Origin: Euryarchaeota archaeon UBA346
GTDB lineage: Archaea > Thermoplasmatota > E2 > DHVEG-1
DNA length: 14,261 bases
Direction: 5' to 3'
Assembly: GCA_002496355.1 (NCBI GenBank)
Contig: DAJP01000007.1
Span: 1 to 14,261, forward strand
This document shows, one piece after another, positions 1 through 5,041 of this stretch. Position 1 is the stretch's first letter. Each line of letters starts with the position of its first letter. The notes under the pieces are model-generated. The model was not told where the DNA came from and did not search any database. It saw nothing but the letters and a program-made list of their open reading frames with translations. The translations under genes and the position numbers were made by a program.

Positions 1-1280
1 TCGATTGCTTTCTTCACCCCAACAATCTCAGCATCATACCCGGGGAATCCAAAGTCACCAGCCGTTGGATCCAAAAGGACGGCATTCTTTCCCCCTAGGG
101 TATAGACAGTCATCTTGTTTTTATTGTATGTTCCATAAAACGATGGTTGAAATTTGAATAAAAGGTTAACGTTCGCTGTCGCTATGTGTGTTTCGTTGTT
201 ATTAAAAAGAATGAAACCACCATAGGTATCCAGCTGAGGGCTCGTTCCAGTTACTGTGGTCATTTGTAGCCATTCCTCTAAAGGAATAAAGTTCGCAAGA
301 TCACCATTTTTCAGAATAAAGAAATCTGACTGTGAACCGACAATGAACAGATCCAATGGTTGATCCGATTCTATCGTATACTCAATGGTCATATAATCAA
401 TGATGCCAGAAAATGCGTATGTTTGATTCTCCAATCCACCAACATACAATATATCTAATGGGTTGAGTGTAACGGGTTGTTGAATCGGCTGAGAAAGAGG
501 TTCACCAAAAGAAACTTCAACGAATTCAAGCAATGACTGCTCAGCGACATTCCAGAGATCATCACCGTTGACATCAGAAACCATTGCATAGACATGCGTA
601 TTTGTAAAGACAAGATAGGAGCTCAATCCGAGATTGGAGAGCAACGAGCAGAGCAAAATGGATAGGTCTTCACAGGTCCCTTGTTTTCGTTGGATGGTTT
701 GTTGTGGCGTCTGCAATGTCGCAGAATTCATCGGAGCTGTAAGACAGGTGTAGTTCATGATCACATCCCGGTACAGCGCGTTCACGAAACATTCGGTGCT
801 GGACGCGTCACAGCCGGTAAGAATAGTGTTTGCGTATGTTCTCAACTCGCTGTCATCCAAATCAAGTTTGTTAAGAAATGGCTGAGCAGTTACTAGAAAC
901 TCATCGGAGGACTGCTGCTCCCAGCGTGTCGGATCATTAGGGTAGTAATCTGTGTTGTCACCCACGCCATCGCCATCTGCATCATGTGATTCAGATGGAT
1001 CGTTCGGGAACGCATCGGAATTATCACCAACCCCGTCGCCATCCGTATCCCGTGTCTCGTTCGCATCTAAAGGGAACGCATCGCTGTTATCGCCGATATC
1101 ATCTCCATCTGTGTCAGACCATTCGGTACTGTCTGAGGGGAATGCATCAACAGCATCTTTGTATCCATCGCCATCGGTGTCTTTTACAGTATTGTTTTTT
1201 GAGGTATTCTCCGTACACCCACTCATCAAACACAATGAAATCAAAAGCACTCCGACGAGTACGACAACGATTTTTCTCAT
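1..1280 (-). CDS. Transglutaminase-like lipoprotein with thrombospondin type 3 repeats (3' end outside window)
   Basis: Translation from the ATG at 1280 stays open for 426 codons to the window edge, so the C-terminus is missing. Residues 1-21 are a hydrophobic export signal ending in a lipobox-like MSGC, with Cys22 the likely lipid-anchored residue. Residues 34-121 hold four 22-residue DxDGDG-type calcium-binding thrombospondin type 3 repeats. Residues about 130-240 resemble the transglutaminase-like cysteine-hydrolase core: GTCEDLS with Cys203, then THVYAM with His229. A third catalytic candidate is Asp404 in LLDPTAGD, unusually far away, or Glu near residue 245 in LWNVAEQSL. A beta-rich stretch lies between. 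A GGTGAT ribosome site 6 bases before the ATG fixes the start. In this fold Cys-His-Asp cleaves or crosslinks amide bonds; the substrate is unknown. Probably anchored outside the membrane. Confidence 0.85.
   Translation of the reverse strand, partial: MRKIVVVLVGVLLISLCLMSGCTENTSKNNTVKDTDGDGYKDAVDAFPSDSTEWSDTDGDDIGDNSDAFPLDANETRDTDGDGVGDNSDAFPNDPSESHDADGDGVGDNTDYYPNDPTRWEQQSSDEFLVTAQPFLNKLDLDDSELRTYANTILTGCDASSTECFVNALYRDVIMNYTCLTAPMNSATLQTPQQTIQRKQGTCEDLSILLCSLLSNLGLSSYLVFTNTHVYAMVSDVNGDDLWNVAEQSLLEFVEVSFGEPLSQPIQQPVTLNPLDILYVGGLENQTYAFSGIIDYMTIEYTIESDQPLDLFIVGSQSDFFILKNGDLANFIPLEEWLQMTTVTGTSPQLDTYGGFILFNNNETHIATANVNLLFKFQPSFYGTYNKNKMTVYTLGGKNAVLLDPTAGDFGFPGYDAEIVGVKKAI
918..1181 (-). repeat. 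Four 66-bp tandem repeats encoding thrombospondin type 3 motifs
   Basis: Residues 34, 56, 78 and 100 of the lipoprotein each begin a 22-residue unit of the form D-x-DGD-x-x-x-D-x-x-DAFP-x-D. The acidic positions match calcium-coordinating thrombospondin type 3 loops. They probably form a rigid calcium-stabilised stalk between the lipid anchor and the catalytic domain. Confidence 0.85.
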
Positions 1281-1285
1281 AGTCC

Positions 1286-1334
1286 CATCACCAATTATTT
1301 TGATATTTACATAGCTTGATACCTTAAAAATATA
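1286..1334 (-). promoter_or_regulatory. Promoter and ribosome binding site of the lipoprotein gene
   Basis: On minus, TATATTTTTAA lies at 1334-1324. Counting 26 bases from its centre puts the transcript start near 1303. GGTGAT at 1291-1286 complements the archaeal 16S rRNA 3' end and sits 6 bases before the ATG. The ribosome site is clear and the TATA assignment is moderate. Confidence 0.45.
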
Positions 1335-1394
1335 CCTTCTGTGTCATAAAGAAAAGTAATACCCCTGAATGTTTGTCTATCTTAAAAGATATAA

Positions 1395-1491
1395 TTTGAC
1401 AGTCTCGAACCTGTTTCCCAGGAAAATTTTTCCATTCGTTTCCAGTTCTGAGAACACTTCCGGGATGTCAAAAATATAATCTTTTTTTTTT
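1395..1491 (+). ncRNA. Candidate structured RNA between two minus-strand genes
   Basis: The 223-base gap at 1281-1503 contains a long-range stem. TTTGACA (1395-1401) pairs perfectly with TGTCAAA (1466-1472). Beyond a one-base bulge, TCTCG (1403-1407) pairs with CGGGA (1461-1465) with one wobble that works only on the plus strand. A T10 run at 1482-1491 follows on plus, although both flanking genes are on minus. The enclosed 53 bases contain small palindromes at 1421-1433 and 1445-1455. A plus-strand TATA-like TTAAAAATATA at 1324-1334 could start it near 1356. It could instead be the 3' untranslated region of the hydrolase gene. Confidence 0.3.
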
Positions 1492-1503
1492 ATTTTATTA
1501 TTA

Positions 1504-2463
1504 TTAAAGAATATGAAAACGAAAATCAGCAAGAACTCCAGAATCTAAATCATGTGCGGCTTCCTCTCCGAAAATATATGTGTAGTATTCATCCAGATGT
1601 CTGAGATGATACTGGAACCAAGCCGTGAAATAGGTCCGAGAGATATTATGTTGCTGTTCAACACTAATCCCTGGTGGATTGTCGATGCCCCATTGTTGAG
1701 CAGGTATTGCAAACGCCTCGTCGATGTACCCGATGTGGTTCCCACCGGTGATCGCGAGATATTCTTTGGTTGTATCATTTGTGAGATGTTCGGTGTAGAT
1801 TGGCAAGACATGCTCTGGTGGAACGATTTTATCGACAGTCCCAACTTGGAGTTGAATAGGGACAACAATGTTCCGTGCTGCAGCAAAAACATCTGGGAAA
1901 CCTGCGGGAGCCAGGGCGACAGATGCATCAATCTGCGAGCCAGGTGTTCCAGTCGCCTCGACACATCCACCACCTCCCATGGAAAGGCCGATCGCGCCCC
2001 AGGTCTCTTCATCAAGGACTTGATAGATTGGTGACCATATGCGTGTATTTTGCTTACGAAGTGCGGTGATACCACCAATGAACCCGGAAGCCCATTGAGT
2101 GGTGTCCAATGACAGTCGATGCGGTGGGGTAAAGCACAATGTCACATATCCATAGGATGTCAGATGATCAGGGACCCAGGTGATTTGTTTTTCAGACCCT
2201 GCAAATCCGTTCGCAACCACGATCCCTGGACAGGGAGCTGCCGCGGTATCTACTGGTGTACGCTTCCCGTCTGTTGTGGCAGGGTATCGGATGGTCGCGG
2301 TGAAGAGACCATACTGCGGGACAAGATATACTATCCTGTAGGAACCGATATGGTATGGTCCTGGTTGATCTGGCGATAGAGTATATGCATCAACACTGGA
2401 ACTGGAGAGGCATACGAGGAGAATGATACTTCCCAATGCAAAGAACAAATTTAGGTTTTTCAT
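1504..2463 (-). CDS. Secreted alpha/beta hydrolase, PETase/cutinase-like (dienelactone hydrolase superfamily)
   Basis: A 319-residue protein with a signal peptide (residues 1-26, cut expected after VDA). The mature part aligns by eye along its whole length with bacterial cutinase-type polyester hydrolases such as PETase: an early RYPATT strand, the NGFAGSEK oxyanion segment (85-92), the nucleophile elbow GLSMGGGG with Ser161, the acid GTVDKIVP with Asp211, an LPIY segment, and the base GGNHIG with His243. The two cysteines that form the active-site disulfide in PETase have no counterparts here. The family cleaves carboxyl esters, including polyesters and long-chain esters; the natural substrate is unknown. 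It is a single gene with its own promoter. The catalytic assignment is firm; polyester activity is inference only. Confidence 0.88.
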   Translation of the reverse strand: MKNLNLFFALGSIILLVCLSSSSVDAYTLSPDQPGPYHIGSYRIVYLVPQYGLFTATIRYPATTDGKRTPVDTAAAPCPGIVVANGFAGSEKQITWVPDHLTSYGYVTLCFTPPHRLSLDTTQWASGFIGGITALRKQNTRIWSPIYQVLDEETWGAIGLSMGGGGCVEATGTPGSQIDASVALAPAGFPDVFAAARNIVVPIQLQVGTVDKIVPPEHVLPIYTEHLTNDTTKEYLAITGGNHIGYIDEAFAIPAQQWGIDNPPGISVEQQHNISRTYFTAWFQYHLRHLDEYYTYIFGEEAAHDLDSGVLADFRFHIL

Positions 2464-2470
2464 AGTAATA

Positions 2471-2512
2471 CCCCGTGGTATGATGAAAAGAGTAGTTTTT
2501 CATATATTAAAA
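2471..2512 (-). promoter_or_regulatory. Promoter of the PETase-like hydrolase gene
   Basis: TTTAATATATG on minus at 2512-2502 is a TATA-like box placing the transcript start near 2480. That leaves a 17-base leader with a weak GGGGT ribosome site at 2475-2471, 7 bases before the ATG. Confidence 0.4.
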
Positions 2513-2532
2513 ATATTTCTGCCGGAGAGGAT

Positions 2533-2605
2533 AAAAAAAGGAAAGGAGGAAGTTGCGCCTCAAATCTCAGGGGAGGTGAAAAAAAAGTCTGGCACAACCT
2601 CCTTT
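2533..2605 (-). terminator. Long imperfect hairpin with T runs after the small secreted protein gene
   Basis: On minus, AAAGGAGGTTGTGCC (2605-2591) pairs with GGCGCAACTTCCTCCTTT (2559-2542), leaving two or three unpaired bases. A T8 run lies in the 31-base loop (2586-2579) and a T7 run follows the stem (2539-2533). It is placed between the stop at 2636 and the next promoter on the same strand, so termination is the simplest reading. The arms contain both GGAGG and its complement, and the loop carries CCAGACTTTT and CCTCCCC, which recall the candidate small RNAs elsewhere in the window. Confidence 0.45.
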
Positions 2606-2635
2606 ATGGGGGCCGGGGGTTGAAAAGAGGCTGTC

Positions 2636-2944
2636 CTAAGCAAAACCTCGACATGAGAAGAGGCGGTTCTCGGAAAAATCTCTTAGAGACAGACTGCTTT
2701 GTTCCCTGTTTTGATCATCAGTATGGATGCTACCATACATGTTTTGTAATTCGCAATAAAGCTGTTCAAGATTCAATCCCTGACCGGTTAGTTCTTTGAG
2801 CGAGATTGAACTGGTCTCATTGTTCGGTATACCATCCTTCATGGCAGGAGTCATTTGTGCTCCAACCAGGGATATCGGATAGGTCGCAAATATTATGCTT
2901 GCGAGCACGGCTCCGATGCATTGCGTTACTATTTTTTTCTTCAT
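2636..2944 (-). CDS. Small secreted protein of unknown function
   Basis: I do not recognise this 102-residue protein. The ATG at 2944 is preferred over one 13 codons upstream: it begins a clean signal peptide (MKKKIVTQ, then a hydrophobic stretch to VGAQ near residue 30) and has GTGAT 7-11 bases before it. The mature part, about 72 residues, is polar with no tandem repeat or metal motif, and has two cysteines, in LYCEL and SCRGF near the end, that could form a disulfide. It is transcribed from a TATA-like box near 2998 and is followed by a hairpin with T runs. The DUF1801 gene lies divergently upstream. Confidence 0.65.
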   Translation of the reverse strand: MKKKIVTQCIGAVLASIIFATYPISLVGAQMTPAMKDGIPNNETSSISLKELTGQGLNLEQLYCELQNMYGSIHTDDQNREQSSLSLRDFSENRLFSCRGFA

Positions 2945-2993
2945 TGTCAAATCACATCCTTTTCTTGTTCTCAGCAGACGCATGGGCGGATTC

Positions 2994-3003
2994 TCTTATA
3001 TCC
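2994..3003 (-). promoter_or_regulatory. TATA-like box of the small secreted protein gene
   Basis: GATATAAGAG on minus is centred near 2998, giving a transcript start near 2972 and a 28-base leader to the ATG at 2944. It shares the 181-base divergent intergenic stretch with the DUF1801 promoter. Confidence 0.45.
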
Positions 3004-3013
3004 ATTTTTTACA

Positions 3014-3044
3014 AATTCATTCCAATTTATTCCAGATTTATTCC
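3014..3044 (+). repeat. Three direct repeats at helical-turn spacing in a divergent promoter region
   Basis: AATTCATTCC (3014-3023), AATTTATTCC (3024-3033) and AGATTTATTCC (3034-3044) stand head to tail at 10-11 bp, so the TTCC ends fall on one face of the helix. They lie between the two divergent TATA boxes, a typical place for a regulator binding site. No regulator is identified. Confidence 0.35.
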
Positions 3045-3094
3045 CAAATTCAAAGACGAAAATGATCAGAATGCACTTGTTCCTCCTTCAAAAA

Positions 3095-3106
3095 CCTTAA
3101 ATGATA
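3095..3106 (+). promoter_or_regulatory. TATA-like box of the DUF1801 gene
   Basis: CCTTAAATGATA preceded by an A-rich BRE-like stretch. The expected transcript start about 26 bases from its centre coincides with the ATG at 3126, supporting leaderless translation from that codon and not from the GTG codons at 3114 or 3120. Confidence 0.45.
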
Positions 3107-3125
3107 ATACCCTGTGCTTGTGGCT

Positions 3126-3476
3126 ATGGATACGAAGGTTGATGAGTACATAAAAAAACAGAAATCCCCGCAGAAAGAAATCTGTCAGGAATTACGCAGC
3201 ATCATCCTCAGGACATTTCCTGACATTCGTGAAGAAATGAAGGTTGGAGTCCCCTGTTATGGATCCACATCGGAGGATCCCTGTGGTAAGTATTACATCG
3301 CCGCGCTTAAAGACCATGTCAACTTAGGGTTTCTCCTGAAGGGTTTGACGAAGCAGCAGCAAGGGCTTTTTGAAGGCAGTGGAAAGACCATGAAACATAT
3401 CAAGGTCTACAAGGTGGAGGAAATCGATGACGAAAGGATCATCAGCCTCCTGAAATTGATAAAGCAACCCGAATGA
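3126..3476 (+). CDS. DUF1801 domain protein (YdhG-like)
   Basis: A 116-residue soluble protein with no export signal. It starts with MDTKVDEYIKKQKSPQKE, the usual opening of DUF1801 proteins: a short helix, then a paired-helix segment ending in FPDIREEMKVGVPCYG. A beta segment KYYIAALKDHVNLGFL and the terminal GSGKTMKHIKV strand complete the fold. Length is normal for the family. Some members are linked to iron handling by structural similarity to CyaY/frataxin, but most have no tested role. The ATG at 3126 is chosen because the TATA box fits a leaderless start there. It is a single gene; the next plus-strand gene has its own promoter and ribosome site. Confidence 0.8.
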   Translation: MDTKVDEYIKKQKSPQKEICQELRSIILRTFPDIREEMKVGVPCYGSTSEDPCGKYYIAALKDHVNLGFLLKGLTKQQQGLFEGSGKTMKHIKVYKVEEIDDERIISLLKLIKQPE

Positions 3477-3528
3477 AGGAGTCTAGGCCATCAAAAGAGT
3501 GTAGCGGTGGAAAAAACATCTCCTTCAA

Positions 3529-3585
3529 AACATTTATAAGAGGAGCGGGGATTGGAAATCTGAACCTGTTTATCAGGGGAGGAAG
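3529..3585 (+). promoter_or_regulatory. Promoter and strong ribosome binding site of the small membrane protein gene
   Basis: TTTATAAG near 3533-3540 places the transcript start near 3560. GGGGAGGAAG at 3576-3585 is a strong Shine-Dalgarno site 3-6 bases before the ATG at 3589. Its GGGAGGAAG part can pair over 9 bases with the shared motif of the two candidate small RNAs. Confidence 0.55.
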
Positions 3586-3588
3586 CTT

Positions 3589-3894
3589 ATGAGAAAAAAA
3601 ATATTTATTGGAAGTCTACTAGCTGCTATTCTTATCCTGTCCGTGCCCATGGTCTCTGCGGTTGAATGGAAAAGTGTTCAAACAAAAATAAATGCTGTTG
3701 TTACGCAGAACCCGTCCTTGCAGGATATCTTGAAGAACAATGACAAGAACCCGCAACCGACCTGTATCATCATGATCTTGACTATGTTGATCATGTTCCT
3801 GAAATTCATACGATTTATTCGCCAGACCTTCAAGATCTCCGAGATCCTCATCGGGCTTATTGTGCTCTATATCCTAACTCATTTTTACGGATAG
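3589..3894 (+). CDS. Small membrane protein of unknown function
   Basis: I do not recognise this 101-residue protein. Residues 1-24 are a positively charged then hydrophobic export signal or first membrane segment, ending in MVSA. A polar loop (25-57, with an NNDKN turn) follows. Two further hydrophobic segments lie at about 58-75 (IIMILTMLIMFL) and 84-99 (ISEILIGLIVLYIL), separated by a basic linker FIRFIRQTFK. The linker charge suggests it faces the cytoplasm. The start is supported by GGGGAGG just upstream. A hairpin followed by a T run comes 19 bases after the stop, so it is its own transcription unit. It could be the small subunit of a membrane complex, but no partner is adjacent. Confidence 0.7.
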   Translation: MRKKIFIGSLLAAILILSVPMVSAVEWKSVQTKINAVVTQNPSLQDILKNNDKNPQPTCIIMILTMLIMFLKFIRFIRQTFKISEILIGLIVLYILTHFYG

Positions 3895-3912
3895 ACGATC
3901 ACGGACACAACT

Positions 3913-3944
3913 GGTGAGTCCAATCACTCACCTCATTTCTTTTT
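3913..3944 (+). terminator. Hairpin and T run after the membrane protein gene
   Basis: GGTGAGT (3913-3919) pairs perfectly with ACTCACC (3926-3932) across a 6-base loop, followed by TCATTTCTTTTT. It lies 19 bases after the stop of the preceding gene. Confidence 0.6.
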
Positions 3945-4082
3945 AGAATCTCTCTTTGTGGATTTATTCATTGTTTTTTGCCCATCTTTTGTTATGAATG
4001 TTGCATCTAACTGCTTGATTCCCGGTCCTCCGAGGTTCTATTATATATTATATCTTATATCCCGGCATACACTAGGATAACA

Positions 4083-4097
4083 TTTATGTACTAGTAC
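4083..4097 (+). promoter_or_regulatory. Promoter with a 10-bp palindromic operator candidate for the first small RNA
   Basis: TTTATGTA (4083-4090) is TATA-like, and its centre lies 26 bases before the first G of the RNA stem at 4113. The perfect palindrome GTACTAGTAC (4088-4097) overlaps the end of the box, where a bound protein would block TBP/TFB. No open reading frame starts here, so the promoter points to a noncoding transcript. Confidence 0.45.
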
Positions 4098-4112
4098 AAC
4101 ATATGATATTAT

Positions 4113-4193
4113 GGGGGTCTGGACTTTCCGTAAAGAAAGCTTTTACGTTTCAAACCTTTCCTCCCAGAATTTTGAACATCCACCGGACCCCCC
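4113..4193 (+). ncRNA. Candidate small structured RNA, copy 1 of a two-copy family
   Basis: It lies within the gene-free stretch 3895-4259. GGGGGTCTGG (4113-4122) pairs with CCGGACCCCC (4183-4192) as a 10-bp stem with one U-G wobble that would be an A-C mismatch on the other strand. Inside are a CUUU-containing linker (4123-4128), a 6-bp hairpin CGTAAA/TTTACG (4129-4134, 4142-4147), and a second helix TTCAAA/TTTGAA (4149-4154, 4171-4176) whose loop carries CTTTCCTCCCAGA (4156-4168). The same motif and architecture recur on minus at 13289-13356 with compensatory changes. The transcript probably runs on to the T5 run at 4223-4227, about 115 bases. Not a tRNA: there is no T arm. Function unknown; the motif contains the anti-Shine-Dalgarno core. 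Confidence 0.6.
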
Positions 4194-4222
4194 TTTCCTT
4201 CTCAACACCACAGCACAACACC

Positions 4223-4236
4223 TTTTTAAAAAAAAA
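4223..4236. terminator. Bidirectional poly-T/poly-A terminator
   Basis: T5 directly followed by A9. On plus it would end the candidate small RNA. On minus it reads as T9 (4236-4228), 24 bases past the stop of the PIN-domain gene. Convergent units sharing one tract fit archaeal poly-T termination. Confidence 0.55.
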
Positions 4237-4259
4237 TAATTCAGCAGAACAAATAGATG

Positions 4260-4838
4260 TTACCCGTTGTCTTTTTCCTCATCTTTCTCAGGCATCTTGA
4301 GACGATGTTTCTCCACAAAATCCTTTGCGGTCCCCAACCAGAACTTCACGGAAGCTTTCTGTTCGATTAACCCCGCGGTCGCGATACGAGCAAAATCATT
4401 ATCATAGGTGATGATCCCCCGCACCTCTGGATGCTCATAGGCTGCCTGCACCAAGGACAAATCAGCAATCGATGGTTGTTTTAACACCATGGTTTTAATC
4501 TCTTTAAGATCATCAGGGATCACACCGATATGATAAATCAGTAGATCCTCAGAGAGTTGTTGTTCGATTGCTCCCCCAACCTCTTCGATGATCTGATGAG
4601 TCGTCGCAATACACATCGATGGATCCTGAAACTGCAGGATCACCTCACAATATTTCCGACGCGTGCTACGGCTATCAAACGCATAAATCAAGATATTCGC
4701 GTCAACCAGGTACACATCATAGGAGATCTTCTCATGCAGGAAATGACGGTAGTTCAGCAGTTTGCCACAGCCACACGTGTTCTTCCGATTTCGAACGATA
4801 CGTATCCGCCGTTTACAATAAGGGCAGGTCACCTTCAT
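4260..4838 (-). CDS. PIN-domain nuclease with N-terminal zinc finger
   Basis: A 192-residue protein. Residues 5-24 form a short metal site, CPYC then CGC (Cys5, Cys8, Cys22, Cys24). A PIN domain follows with the expected acidic residues: VDANILIYAFD (Asp46), IIEEVGG (Glu85/86), SIADLSL (Asp126) and ITYDNDF (Asp146, Asp148). PIN domains are metal-dependent RNases found in VapC toxins and rRNA-processing enzymes. No antitoxin gene precedes it, and the attached zinc finger argues against an ordinary VapC. The reading frame is open to 4994, but the ATG at 4838 is chosen because a TATA-like box at about 4873-4864 would start the transcript within a few bases of it. The C-terminal tail (KMPEKDEEKDNG) is highly charged. 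Target RNA unknown. Confidence 0.85.
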   Translation of the reverse strand: MKVTCPYCKRRIRIVRNRKNTCGCGKLLNYRHFLHEKISYDVYLVDANILIYAFDSRSTRRKYCEVILQFQDPSMCIATTHQIIEEVGGAIEQQLSEDLLIYHIGVIPDDLKEIKTMVLKQPSIADLSLVQAAYEHPEVRGIITYDNDFARIATAGLIEQKASVKFWLGTAKDFVEKHRLKMPEKDEEKDNG

Positions 4839-4953
4839 AGTGCAAGACAGTAATACAACAGGGCTTTTATTTACTAATCCCTCCAAAACCAAGGTTTCGA
4901 TGGAATAACTGGTGCAGAAAGAGAGGCATTTACAATGAAAAACTATCATCATC

Positions 4954-4980
4954 CCATTTTTTTTTAAGGAGTTAAAATGG
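4954..4980 (+). promoter_or_regulatory. Inverted repeat enclosing a ribosome site and an 8-codon mini-ORF start
   Basis: CCATTTT (4954-4960) and AAAATGG (4974-4980) are perfect inverted repeats around a T run and AAGGAG. ATG at 4977 opens an 8-codon frame encoding MVEKYQSF, stopping at 5003, 38 bases before the caspase-like gene. It may be an operator in this divergent region, a leader peptide, or neither. Confidence 0.2.
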
Positions 4981-4995
4981 TAGAAAAATACCAAT

Positions 4996-5036
4996 CTTTT
5001 TAAATAAAAAAAGGATATATTTTTTCCAAAGGAGGA
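4996..5036 (+). promoter_or_regulatory. Promoter and ribosome binding site of the caspase-like gene
   Basis: CTTTTTAAATAAAA from 4996 is a TATA-like box. AAAGGAGGA at 5028-5036 is a near-perfect Shine-Dalgarno site 5 bases before the ATG at 5042. The transcript start may fall very close to the ribosome site, or transcription may begin farther upstream near 4958. Confidence 0.5.
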
Positions 5037-5041
5037 TATAC

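Noticed and set aside
952..1314. Plus-strand open frames over the calcium-repeat region
   Set aside because: They are antisense to the lipoprotein gene. Their Ser/Pro- or His/Arg-rich repeats are the complement of the DxDGDG coding repeats.
4113..4193. tRNA gene suggested by a GGGGGTC/GACCCCC acceptor-like stem about 80 bases apart
   Set aside because: There is no T arm with the TTCRA loop, no D-loop GG and no 5-bp T stem before the 3' strand; the hairpins are in the wrong places.
4839..4994. 52-residue N-terminal extension of the PIN protein
   Set aside because: The TATA-like box at about 4868 lies inside it, and the zinc finger and PIN domain are complete without it.
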